From Candidatus Cybelea tumulisoli (GTDB lineage Bacteria; Vulcanimicrobiota; Vulcanimicrobiia; Vulcanimicrobiales; Vulcanimicrobiaceae), in assembly GCA_003167155.1 (NCBI GenBank), contig PMTY01000133.1, forward strand, positions 2,096 to 48,760: 46,665 nt of DNA. The letters are read 5' to 3'. The position numbers and the translations under genes were made by a program. Positions 31,848 through 38,962 of this stretch are shown here, piece after piece. Each line of letters begins with the position of its first letter. Positions within the stretch are counted from its first letter, which is position 1. Below the pieces are notes generated by a model. That model searched no databases, was not told where the DNA came from, and saw only the letters and a list, made by a program, of their open reading frames with translations.

Positions 31848-32120
31848 GTGCGGTTGGATAAGTTTATGAAGGTGTCGCGCCTGGCGAAACGGCGCAGCGA
31901 GGCGCACGAGGCTCTGGAGCACGGCCGCATCACCCGGGATGGAAAAGCGCTCAAACCCGGCTATCAGGTCAAGGCCGGCGACGTCCTCCAGATCCACTAC
32001 GCTACGAGATTCGTGACGGTCCGCGTGCGTGAGGTTCCGCTGCGAGTCACCCCGAGCGTAAAGCCCGCCGACCTCTACGAGATTCTCGACTCGCGCCGGG
32101 ACGAGGCGGAGTGGCTGTGA
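31848..32120 (+). CDS. rqcP: S4-domain RNA-binding protein RqcP (YabO)
   Basis: 90 aa; GTG start. Begins MRLDKFMKVSRLAKRRSEAH and continues EALEHGRITRDGKALKPGYQ, VKAGDVLQIHYATRFVTVRV: a single S4 fold nearly colinear with RqcP/YabO. RqcP binds the large ribosomal subunit and works with RqcH to add C-terminal Ala tails to stalled nascent chains. In Bacillus it is near mfd-yabN(mazG). Here mazG and mfd are also close (under 4 kb), but a MATE/PadR pair has come between. It overlaps whiA by 10 bp. Hsp15 is the alternative S4 family but is longer. Confidence 0.88.
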   Translation: MRLDKFMKVSRLAKRRSEAHEALEHGRITRDGKALKPGYQVKAGDVLQIHYATRFVTVRVREVPLRVTPSVKPADLYEILDSRRDEAEWL

Positions 32121-32983
32121 TCTCCGCCGACACCAAGGACGCCCTCGCCCGCGAGCTTCCCGGCGAGCGCCACTGCCGGGATTCGCTGCTCGCCGGACTC
32201 TGCGTGTACGGCGGCAACGACGGGGAGTTCGTGACGCATCGCAACGCCGTCGCGCGTCTCTTCTGGTCGCTGCTGGAGGAGCGAAAGCTTCATCCCATTG
32301 AGGCGCGCGCCGCCACGCGGCTGCAACGGTTGCCGACCTTTGCGGTGAAATTGCCGCAACGGCTGCGCGCGATGCCGCCCAAACCGGTGCACAAGTGCGA
32401 TCGTTTGATCGAAGTACGAGCCGCCTTTCTGGCGTGCGGTTCGCTGGCCGCGGGAGCGCGCGGCTACCATCTCGAGTTCGTCGTCCGTGATGAAGCCATC
32501 GCGACGCGGTTGACGTGGATGTTGCGCAGCAACGGCGTAACGGCAAAAGAAACGCGCCGAAAAGGGCGCAGGGTGCTCTATCTGAAGGATTTCGACGCCA
32601 TCGCGGAGCTGCTGACGCGCATCGGCGCCTTCGCCGCGGTTCTCCGGCTCGAGGACGTGCGCGCCTTGCGCGAGACCAAGAACCGCATTCACCGCCTAGT
32701 GAACACCGAGGCGGCGAACCTGCAGCGCAGCGCCCAGGCCGGTGCCCAACAGCGGCACGTGATCGAGTTTCTGCGGAGCGCCTATGGTTTGTCGAGCCTC
32801 TCGCCGCCGCTGCGCGAAGTCGCCGAACTTCGTCTGCGCCACCCCGACGAGTCGCTTGCAGAGTTGGGACGCCGCTGCAATCCACCCATCGGCAAACCGA
32901 CCGTAAGCAGCCGGCTGGGCGCGTTGACCAAGTTGGCCGGCAGCCTGCGCGGCGTGCAGGGGAGCGCGAAAGCGGCCCGGTAA
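32111..32983 (+). CDS. whiA: WhiA-like DNA-binding protein
   Basis: 290 aa; GTG at 32111 or 32117. Two parts are visible: an N-terminal LAGLIDADG-like fold lacking catalytic acids (LPGERHCRDSLLAGLCVYGG; then CGSLAAGARGYHLEFVVRDE) and a C-terminal HTH domain. The HTH part holds ETKNRIHRLVNTEAANLQRS and LREVAELRLRHPDESLAELG, RRCNPPIGKPTVSSRLGALT. The 'NRlvN.eaAN..k...Aa..Q' and 'L.e.a..R...P..sL.eLg....ppisKs.v..Rl..l' blocks are diagnostic. WhiA controls sporulation and division genes in Actinobacteria and links division with metabolism in Firmicutes. The following gap-pgk-tpiA order is also found next to whiA in Actinobacteria; rapZ and yvcK, usual upstream partners, are absent here. Confidence 0.93.
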   Translation: MAVISADTKDALARELPGERHCRDSLLAGLCVYGGNDGEFVTHRNAVARLFWSLLEERKLHPIEARAATRLQRLPTFAVKLPQRLRAMPPKPVHKCDRLIEVRAAFLACGSLAAGARGYHLEFVVRDEAIATRLTWMLRSNGVTAKETRRKGRRVLYLKDFDAIAELLTRIGAFAAVLRLEDVRALRETKNRIHRLVNTEAANLQRSAQAGAQQRHVIEFLRSAYGLSSLSPPLREVAELRLRHPDESLAELGRRCNPPIGKPTVSSRLGALTKLAGSLRGVQGSAKAAR

Positions 32984-32992
32984 ACGCGGCTC

Positions 32993-34006
32993 ATGCGCAT
33001 TGGAATCAACGGCTTTGGCCGCATCGGCCGGAACTTCACCAAAGCGATCGTGGAGCGCCATCCGGAGATCGAGATCGCCGCCGTAAACGACCTCATGCCC
33101 GCAACGGAGTGCGCGCACCTCTTTAAATACGACAGCAACTACGGCATCTACGCCGGCAGCGTAAGCGCCGGAGACGCAACGCTCTCCATCGACCGGCAGA
33201 GCATCCGCATCTTTGCCGAACGCGACCCCGGCAAACTTCCGTGGCGCGACCTGGGCGTCGACATTGTGATCGAGTCGACCGGCCTCTTCACCGATGCGGC
33301 CAAGGCTCGCGCGCATATCGATAGCGGCGGCGCGAAAAAAGTCCTCATCTCCTCCCCGGCAAAGGGTGAAGACATCACGATCGTGCTGGGCGTGAACGAC
33401 CGCCGCTACGATCCGCAGAAGCACAACATCATCTCCAACGCTTCGTGCACGACAAACTGCTTGGCCACCGCCGTAAAGCCGATCGTTGAAGAACTGGGCT
33501 GGGTCAAGGGTTTCATGACCACGATCCACTCCTACACCAACGATCAGAACGTGCTCGACGGGCCGCAGCGGGATCTTCGCCGCGCGCGCAACGCCGCGAC
33601 CAACATTATTCCAACCTCCACGGGCGCCGCCAAAGCGCTGTACCTGACGATTCCGGAAGTCGAAGGCACCTTCGACGGCTTTTCGCTCCGCGTCCCGACG
33701 CCGACGGTGTCGATGATCTACCTCGTCGCGCAAACCAAACGCCCGACGACCAAGGAGCAGCTCAACGCGCTGCTGCGCCGCGCCGCGGAGGGCGAGATGA
33801 GCAAATACGTCGCCTATACCGAAGAGGAGCTGGTCTCGAGCGATTTCAAGAAGAATCCTAACAGCTCGATTATCGACTCCAGGCTCAGCAACGCCAACGG
33901 CGATCTCATCCAAATTGCCGCCTGGTACGACAACGAGTGGGGTTATTCGTGTCGCCTCGCGGAGCTGACGGCCTTGGTTGGCTCGACGATTCCAGCCGCG
34001 GCGTAG
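32993..34006 (+). CDS. gap: Glyceraldehyde-3-phosphate dehydrogenase, type I
   Basis: 337 aa. NAD domain IGINGFGRIGRNFTKAIVER with Asp after the second strand (VNDLMP), which favours NAD over NADP. Catalytic Cys in ISNASCTTNCLATAVKP, His in MTTIHSYTNDQNVLDGPQRD, substrate site TSTGAAKALYL, and RVPTPTVSMIYLV. C-terminal YDNEWGYSCRLAEL is complete. Oxidises glyceraldehyde-3-phosphate to 1,3-bisphosphoglycerate. First of four consecutive lower-glycolysis genes, 9 bp after whiA. Its TAG shares one base with the pgk GTG (TAGTG), so translation is coupled. Confidence 0.97.
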   Translation: MRIGINGFGRIGRNFTKAIVERHPEIEIAAVNDLMPATECAHLFKYDSNYGIYAGSVSAGDATLSIDRQSIRIFAERDPGKLPWRDLGVDIVIESTGLFTDAAKARAHIDSGGAKKVLISSPAKGEDITIVLGVNDRRYDPQKHNIISNASCTTNCLATAVKPIVEELGWVKGFMTTIHSYTNDQNVLDGPQRDLRRARNAATNIIPTSTGAAKALYLTIPEVEGTFDGFSLRVPTPTVSMIYLVAQTKRPTTKEQLNALLRRAAEGEMSKYVAYTEEELVSSDFKKNPNSSIIDSRLSNANGDLIQIAAWYDNEWGYSCRLAELTALVGSTIPAAA

Positions 34007-35190
34007 TGGCTCTGCGACGCCTGCAAGAGTGCGACGTTCGCAGCAGGCGCGTTCTGGTGCGCGAAGATTTGAACGTACCCCAAATGACAGGCGGTAAAAT
34101 CGCCGATTACAGCCGCATTGACGCGGCGCTGCCGACGCTGCGCTGGCTGCGCGAGCACCGAGCAAAAACCATCGTGCTCTCGCACCTCGGCCGCCCTGAC
34201 GGCAAACCAAATCCGCAACTCTCGTTGCGCCCGGTCGCACGGGCGCTGTCGGATCGCCTCGGCATTCCCGTCGGCTTTGCCCCCGATTGCGTCGGCGAGG
34301 TGGCCGAAAGCGCGGTGGCTGCGCTGCACGACGGCGACGTGCTCTTGCTCGAAAACGTGCGCTTCCATCCAGGCGAAGAACGCAACGACCCCGCGTTTGC
34401 CCAGCAGCTTGCTAGACTGGGCGATCTCTACGTCAACGACGCGTTTGCGACGGCGCATCGCGCACACGCCACCACCGAAGGCCTCGCGCATCTGCTTCCG
34501 AACGCGGCCGGCCTTCTGATGCAAGCCGAGGTGTCGGCGCTCTCACGCTTAACCGATCGTCCAGCTCGACCCTTCGTCTGCGTCGTCGGCGGCGCAAAGA
34601 TCAGGGACAAGATCGGCATGCTCGAACGCTTGAGCGAGCTGGTCGGTGCGTTCTGCATCGGAGGAGGGATGGCCAATACGCTACTCGCGGCGTTGGGCGT
34701 CAACGTCGGCACCTCGCTGCGCGACGACGATCTCCAGCCGACGCGCCGCATCCTAGCTGCGATCGAAGAGCGCGGTGTCGGCCTGCATCTACCAAGCGAT
34801 GCGGTCGTTGCGCCCTCGGCAGACGCGCAGGACCAGGCTCACGTCGTTGCGATCGACGCCGTCGGCGAGGAGATGATTCTCGATATCGGGCCGGCAACCG
34901 CGCAGGCGTATGCGAGCGCGATCGAAGCCGCCAAGACGATCGTCTTCAATGGTCCGATGGGCGTGTACGAAAAGCCGGCGTATCGAGGAGGAACGCAAGT
35001 AGTCGGCGATGCGATCGCGCGCGCGACGGAGGCCGGAGCGACGAGCGTCGTCGGCGGAGGCGACGCCGCGGCGGCAGCACACTTACTGGGCTTCGCCTCG
35101 AAGATGACGTACGTATCGACGGGCGGCGGCGCGACGCTAGAGTTTCTGGAGGGAAAACAACTGCCCGGAGTCGCCGCACTTGAACGCTAG
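34006..35190 (+). CDS. pgk: Phosphoglycerate kinase
   Basis: 394 aa from the GTG at 34006 that overlaps the gap stop (TAGTG); a longer frame into gap is not used. Motifs: VLVREDLNVPQMTGGKIADY, VLSHLGRPDGKPN, LLENVRFHPGEERNDP, YVNDAFATAHRAHATTEG, FVCVVGGAKIRDKIGMLERL, IVFNGPMGVYEKPAY, VVGGGDAAAAAHL. Note REDLNVP in place of the common RVDFNVP. Two-domain hinge enzyme that makes ATP from 1,3-bisphosphoglycerate; length (394) is typical. Its end overlaps tpiA by 11 bp. Confidence 0.97.
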   Translation: MALRRLQECDVRSRRVLVREDLNVPQMTGGKIADYSRIDAALPTLRWLREHRAKTIVLSHLGRPDGKPNPQLSLRPVARALSDRLGIPVGFAPDCVGEVAESAVAALHDGDVLLLENVRFHPGEERNDPAFAQQLARLGDLYVNDAFATAHRAHATTEGLAHLLPNAAGLLMQAEVSALSRLTDRPARPFVCVVGGAKIRDKIGMLERLSELVGAFCIGGGMANTLLAALGVNVGTSLRDDDLQPTRRILAAIEERGVGLHLPSDAVVAPSADAQDQAHVVAIDAVGEEMILDIGPATAQAYASAIEAAKTIVFNGPMGVYEKPAYRGGTQVVGDAIARATEAGATSVVGGGDAAAAAHLLGFASKMTYVSTGGGATLEFLEGKQLPGVAALER

Positions 35191-35932
35191 AACCATCATC
35201 GCCGGTAACTGGAAGATGCACAAGACCGCGGCCGAGACCGCCGCGTTCTTCGACGAGTTCCTGCCGCGCGTCGCAGCGCTCGGCGCAGAGATAGAGATCG
35301 TCATTGCGCCGCCATTTACTTCCCTGCAGTTGGCGGGTGAGCGTTTGGCGGAGACGCGGGTGCGCTTGGGAGCGCAGACGATGCATTGGGAACTCCGAGG
35401 CGCCTTCACCGGCGAAGTCAGCGCACCGATGCTGCGCGAGCTTGGCGTCTCACACGTAATTCTCGGGCATTCGGAGCGCCGCGCATATTGTGACGAAACC
35501 GATCGCACGGTCAACTTGAAGGTGCATACGGCACTCGCGCAGGGCCTGGTGCCGATCGTCTGCGTCGGCGAGACGCTTGAGGAGCGCCGCGCCGGTGCGA
35601 CCGACGACCGCGTCGTATCGCAGACGCGCGCCGCATTTCACGGCGTACCGGAGGCCGATCTCGCGAAGGTCGCGATCGCCTACGAGCCGATTTGGGCGAT
35701 CGGCACCGGCCAGAACTGCGAACCCCAGGAAGCCAATAGGGTGATGGCGACGATTCGTCGCGCGATCGACGGCTTGAGCGCAACGCCGATTCTCTACGGC
35801 GGAAGCATGACGGCGGTCAACGTTGCGTCGTACATGGAACGCTCCGATATCAACGGTGGCCTGGTCGGAGGCGCCTCGCTCGATCCCGACGGCTTTGCAA
35901 CCCTGATCGAACGAGCCGCGGTGTCATCCTGA
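35180..35932 (+). CDS. tpiA: Triosephosphate isomerase
   Basis: 250 aa; TTG start overlapping pgk. Catalytic residues in place: Lys in IIAGNWKMHKTA, His in VILGHSERRAYC, Glu in IAYEPIWAIGTGQN, phosphate loop ILYGGSMTAVN and GGLVGGASLDPDGF. Interconverts dihydroxyacetone phosphate and glyceraldehyde-3-phosphate. The last residues (AAVSS, then TGA) and the stop codon itself are contributed by the dispersed repeat at 35922-35947, so the natural C-terminus has been replaced or the repeat arrived exactly at the end. Confidence 0.97.
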   Translation: MNARTIIAGNWKMHKTAAETAAFFDEFLPRVAALGAEIEIVIAPPFTSLQLAGERLAETRVRLGAQTMHWELRGAFTGEVSAPMLRELGVSHVILGHSERRAYCDETDRTVNLKVHTALAQGLVPIVCVGETLEERRAGATDDRVVSQTRAAFHGVPEADLAKVAIAYEPIWAIGTGQNCEPQEANRVMATIRRAIDGLSATPILYGGSMTAVNVASYMERSDINGGLVGGASLDPDGFATLIERAAVSS

Positions 35933-35947
35933 GCACAGTCGAAGGAG
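35922..35947 (+). repeat. Dispersed 26-bp repeat, copy 3
   Basis: TGTCATCCTGAGCACAGTCG followed by AAGGAG, 24/26 to copies 1 and 2. It provides the tpiA stop codon (TGA at 35930-35932) and the AAGGAG (35942-35947) that is the only ribosome-site-like sequence before gpmI. Confidence 0.82.
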
Positions 35948-35961
35948 ACCGGCCGGTCGTT

Positions 35962-37497
35962 TTGTGCGTGCTCGATGGCTGGGGATGCACCGACGCGACG
36001 CACGGCAATGCGATTGCGGCGGCGAGTCTGCCGCATTGGCGAGCGCTCTTGGAGCGCTATCCGCATACGATGCTGCAAGCGTCAGGTGAGGCGGTAGGTC
36101 TTCCCCCGGGCGTCATGGGAAATAGCGAGGTCGGCCATATGAACCTCGGCAGCGGGCGCGTCGTGCCGCAAGGCGTGACGTTGATCGACGCCGAGATCGC
36201 ATCGGGCGAGTTCGCGAGGAACGAAACGTTACGGCAGGCGCTTGCGCATGCGGCGCGCACCGGCGGGACTTTCCATCTCATGGGCCTGCTCTCCGACGGG
36301 CAAGTGCACAGCTCGATGGTCCATCTCTTTGCGCTGATCGATGCCGCGGTCGCAGCCGGCGTGCCGATTGCCGTACACTGCTTCCTGGACGGGCGCGACA
36401 CGACGCCGCGTTCGGCGATGACCTACGTGGAACGGCTCGAAGCAAAACTGCGCGCGGTCAATCGCGCCGGAGCGATCGCCAGCGTAGTGGGACGCTACTA
36501 CGCCATGGATCGCGACGGGCGCTGGGAGCGCACGCAACTGGCTTACGACCTGCTTGCGGGGGGTCGCGCGCAGTTCCGCACCGGCGACGCGCTCGGCGCC
36601 GTTGGCGACGCTTACGCGCGCGGCGAAGATGACGAGTTCGTGCTGCCGACGATCGTCGGCGAGCCGCGACCGATCGAAGATGGCGACGCCTTCGTCTTCT
36701 TCAACTTCCGCCCCGACCGCGCGCGACAGTTGACGACGGCGTTCGATGCGGGAACGACACTCTACTACAACGGCGGCTTCGAAGAGTTCGCGTGTAAGAC
36801 ATATCGGAATCCGTACTTCGCAACGATGACGAAGTACGACGAGAACTACACCAATCCGGTCCTCTTTGGCCCGCGGCCGCAGCGCGAGACGTTCGGCGAA
36901 GTCCTCGCGCGAGCCGGCTTACGCCAGTTGCGACTTGCCGAAACCGAGAAGTACGCGCACGTCACCTACTTCTTTAACGGCGGGCGCGAGGATCGGTTCG
37001 AGGGTGAAGACCGCGAGCTGATTCCGTCGGACCGTTCGGTGGCAACGTACGATCTCGCACCGGCCATGCGTGCGCAAGAGATCACCGATACCGCCGTCAG
37101 CGCGATCGAGAGCGGGCGCTACGACGTTATCGTGATGAACTACGCCAATGCCGACATGGTCGGTCATACCGGCAAGTGGGAGCCGACGATCGAGGCCGTC
37201 GAAATCATCGACCAATGTTTGTCGCGGTTAGTCGAGGCGACGCTTCGCGCGAATGGCCTGCTTGCGATCACCGCCGATCACGGCAACGCCGAAACGAAAC
37301 TCGACGAGCAGAACAATCCTCTAACCGCGCACACGACCAACCCGGTTCCGTTTATCCTAATCGCCAATGGCTTGCATGGAAGTTTGGCGTCCGGCGGCAA
37401 GCTGGGCGACGTCGCGCCGACGTTGCTGAGCCTCATGGGGCTTCCGATTCCCGCACAAATGACCGGACGCAATCTTTTCGACGCGTCGCGAGCGTAA
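35962..37497 (+). CDS. gpmI: Phosphoglycerate mutase, 2,3-bisphosphoglycerate-independent
   Basis: 511 aa from a TTG at 35962. Mn-dependent enzyme of the alkaline-phosphatase superfamily; interconverts 3- and 2-phosphoglycerate. Motifs: CVLDGWGCTDATHGNAIAAA, the phospho-Ser in GVMGNSEVGHMNLGSGRVVP, VHCFLDGRDTTPRSAM, VVGRYYAMDRDGRWERTQLA, FFNFRPDRARQLTTAF, HVTYFFNGGREDRFEGEDR, MNYANADMVGHTGKWEPTIE and ITADHGNAE. The family normally begins with about five more residues (RPVVLCVLDGWG). The same frame does encode RPVV just upstream, but only the repeat lies before it and no ATG/GTG is there. The true start is therefore uncertain: TTG 35962 (14 nt after AAGGAG), or a CTG at 35929. Confidence 0.96.
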   Translation: MCVLDGWGCTDATHGNAIAAASLPHWRALLERYPHTMLQASGEAVGLPPGVMGNSEVGHMNLGSGRVVPQGVTLIDAEIASGEFARNETLRQALAHAARTGGTFHLMGLLSDGQVHSSMVHLFALIDAAVAAGVPIAVHCFLDGRDTTPRSAMTYVERLEAKLRAVNRAGAIASVVGRYYAMDRDGRWERTQLAYDLLAGGRAQFRTGDALGAVGDAYARGEDDEFVLPTIVGEPRPIEDGDAFVFFNFRPDRARQLTTAFDAGTTLYYNGGFEEFACKTYRNPYFATMTKYDENYTNPVLFGPRPQRETFGEVLARAGLRQLRLAETEKYAHVTYFFNGGREDRFEGEDRELIPSDRSVATYDLAPAMRAQEITDTAVSAIESGRYDVIVMNYANADMVGHTGKWEPTIEAVEIIDQCLSRLVEATLRANGLLAITADHGNAETKLDEQNNPLTAHTTNPVPFILIANGLHGSLASGGKLGDVAPTLLSLMGLPIPAQMTGRNLFDASRA

Positions 37498-37509
37498 AAA
37501 TTCATGCAA

Positions 37510-37549
37510 CTCACAGGCGCCCTTACGGTGGCGTTCAGGAACGTGTGAG
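37510..37549 (+). other. Inverted-repeat structure after gpmI / before the small ORF
   Basis: CTCACA (37510-37515) pairs with TGTGAG (37544-37549); inside, CGCC (37518-37521) pairs with GGCG (37530-37533). It starts 12 bp after the gpmI stop and ends 35 bp before the small gene, so it could be a 3' end of the glycolytic transcript or a leader element. No T-run. Confidence 0.38.
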
Positions 37550-37584
37550 ACCATACCGTGGACGGCCCAGAGGAGGGTCCCACG

Positions 37585-37701
37585 ATGGCGCATCAGCGCA
37601 AAGAGATCCACGACGTTCTGATATTCGCACAAGGTTTGACCTACTTCATCTTCGTCGGTGCTGCAACGGTCGCAATCGCCGTCGCAGCGCACCTGCACTA
37701 G
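37585..37701 (+). CDS. 38-aa single-span membrane protein (unrecognised)
   Basis: ATG at 37585 preceded by a perfect AGGAGG (37571-37576) with 8-nt spacing, the strongest ribosome site in this window. The product has a charged N-terminus (AHQRKEIHD) and one hydrophobic helix (VLIFAQGLTYFIFVGAATVA, then IAVAA) ending HLH, stop TAG. It looks like a small inner-membrane protein with the N-terminus in the cytoplasm. I do not recognise a family. It lies 87 bp after gpmI on the same strand in a 310-bp region otherwise free of genes, between the glycolytic operon and the convergent flagellar operon. Function unknown. Confidence 0.62.
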   Translation: MAHQRKEIHDVLIFAQGLTYFIFVGAATVAIAVAAHLH

Positions 37702-37751
37702 ATCCGCGTGCAACACATACGAGACTCCACATCCAGCATGGATAGTCGCGC

Positions 37752-37778
37752 GGCGGGAGCGCAAACTCGCGCTCCGCC
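37752..37778. terminator. Hairpin between convergent transcription units
   Basis: GGAGCGC (37756-37762), loop AAACTC, GCGCTCC (37769-37775), extendable to about 10 bp with one bulged G. It stands between the plus-strand small gene (ends 37701) and the minus-strand hypothetical (ends 37808). A second short hairpin (GGGC GACC GCCC) follows. Usable as a bidirectional terminator, though without T-runs. Confidence 0.48.
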
Positions 37779-37807
37779 TGGGCGACCGCCCGAGAGGCGC
37801 TAGGCTC

Positions 37808-38113
37808 CTAGGAAACGCGATAGCAACCGCTCGGATCCACCGCAACGCAGCGATTGCCAACCATAATCGAACGAATTCGATGATCCCAAAACGAAAGGAC
37901 GTGGACGATGACAGGCCGCAGCTTGGCGATAAGCTCGCGGCCTCGCTGCGAGACGGCAACCGCGTCCTTTATCCAACGCGGATGGTCCTGCGGCAGGAGC
38001 GCAGTCTCCAGCTCAGCCTCGGCAACGGCCGGAACGACCGCCTCGGAGCGTCCTGCTTCGAGGCGCGCGGAGAGCGCGGCCGGGGATTCGTCGAGCTCAA
38101 TACGGCGAAGCAT
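37808..38113 (-). CDS. Hypothetical small protein at the end of the flagellar operon
   Basis: 101 aa from the ATG at 38113 (GGGAG 4 nt upstream), overlapping the end of the sigma-factor gene by 17 bp; an earlier start at 38137 is also open. Sequence begins MLRRIELDESPAALSARLEA and has the central parts EAELETALLPQDHPRWIKDA and GRELIAKLRPVIVHVLSFWD. No signal, no membrane helix, no family I recognise. The tight overlap with the sigma gene suggests co-translation. Its function could be flagellar (chaperone or regulator), but nothing in the sequence shows it. Confidence 0.42.
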   Translation of the reverse strand: MLRRIELDESPAALSARLEAGRSEAVVPAVAEAELETALLPQDHPRWIKDAVAVSQRGRELIAKLRPVIVHVLSFWDHRIRSIMVGNRCVAVDPSGCYRVS

Positions 38114-38771
38114 GAGACTCCCGTTTGAGCTTGGCAATCGCGCTCAGGTGAAGTTGCGACGCACGCTGCGGTGAGATCGCCAAACTCTTTCCAACCGAGC
38201 GCAGCGAGCTTCCCCCAAAATAATGCAGCAGCACGACCTCGCGCTGGCGCCGAGGCAGGCCGTCAATGAGCGCCGCGAGTTGCGCGCTTTCGGAGCGGCG
38301 CTCCACGATCCGCGCTGGGTCGGCGCCCCAGTCGTTAACCAGCGATTCTCCCAGCGGGAGCGGCGCATCGAGCGAGAGCGGCTGACCGCGATAGACCGCG
38401 GCAATGGCACGGCGATATCCGGGGCAGCGCTCCTCCATCTCGCTTGAGGTCGGCACCGCACCGAGCGCCGCGGCGATCGAGTACCGCTGGTTCTCGCCGT
38501 CGCGCACGATCCGGCGCGCCCGCTCGGAGACCGGATCCATTCGGCGGATGCCGTTGAGCATTGCACCGACGATGAGGCGCCGCGCGTAGTCGCCAAGCTC
38601 CGGCCCGCGGTACGGATCAAAGGAATCGACGGCGCGGATCAAGCCAACCGATCCGTCGCCCACGAGATCGTCGAGATCGAAGGTCGGCACCAGCCGTTTG
38701 AGCCGTCGCGCAAGCTTCTTCACGACCGGCAGCAAGCTTCGGATCTGCTCGTCGCGGTCGCCGGTGCTCAT
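38097..38771 (-). CDS. fliA: RNA polymerase sigma factor, FliA/WhiG (sigma-28) type
   Basis: 224 aa, sigma-70 family without region 1. Region 2: VPTFDLDDLVGDGSVGLIRA, VDSFDPYRGPELGDYARRLI, VGAMLNGIRRMDPVSERARR; the 'RGAMLD.lR..D.v...R' block is the FliA/WhiG mark. Region 3 is short (SIAAALGAVPTSSEMEE). Region 4: LIDGLPRRQREVVLLHYFGG, SSLRSVGKSLAISPQRASQL HTH. Slightly shorter than FliA (about 240). It would direct transcription of late flagellar genes. Here it lies downstream of flgF-flgG and overlaps the FlgJ-like gene by 4 bp, so it is made with rod proteins. No anti-sigma FlgM is visible. Confidence 0.9.
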   Translation of the reverse strand: MSTGDRDEQIRSLLPVVKKLARRLKRLVPTFDLDDLVGDGSVGLIRAVDSFDPYRGPELGDYARRLIVGAMLNGIRRMDPVSERARRIVRDGENQRYSIAAALGAVPTSSEMEERCPGYRRAIAAVYRGQPLSLDAPLPLGESLVNDWGADPARIVERRSESAQLAALIDGLPRRQREVVLLHYFGGSSLRSVGKSLAISPQRASQLHLSAIAKLKRESHASPY

Positions 38772-38962
38772 CGAGTACTTTCCAAGCGAGAGGCGATCAG
38801 GGCCGCGAATCCCGCGCCGTCGCTTCTGGCTATCGTTTGCGCCAAGAGCTCCAGCTCGTAGTCGCCGAGCATGCCGTCGCCTGCGATCAGCGGGCGAAGC
38901 ACGGGTGCGAGCAGGATGGACTCGAGCATCTCGCCCGCGCGGCGCGCGGTGACGCTATCCAC
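38768..38962 (-). CDS. Minimal FlgJ-like rod-binding protein
   Basis: 64 aa from a GTG at 38962 overlapping the flgG stop; the 88-aa reading extends further into flgG and is less likely. Sequence RRAGEMLESILLAPVLRPLI, GDYELELLAQTIARSDGAGF, AALIASRLES has the order of the FlgJ N-terminal domain (A..FES.ll.qLl..m ... ...Y.....QalA......G.g.ai...l). FlgJ caps the growing flagellar rod; in many species it also carries a muramidase domain, which is absent here. Position directly after flgG supports this. The match is short, so confidence is moderate. Confidence 0.55.
   Translation of the reverse strand: MDSVTARRAGEMLESILLAPVLRPLIAGDGMLGDYELELLAQTIARSDGAGFAALIASRLESTR

Noticed and set aside
32696-34240. 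Open frame of 514 codons on the minus strand opposite whiA-gap-pgk
   Set aside because: Antisense of genes with intact catalytic motifs; composition is that of high-GC mirror frames.
37498-37807. tRNA or other known RNA gene in the gap after gpmI
   Set aside because: No cloverleaf or CCA end could be folded; only the small ORF and simple hairpins are present.
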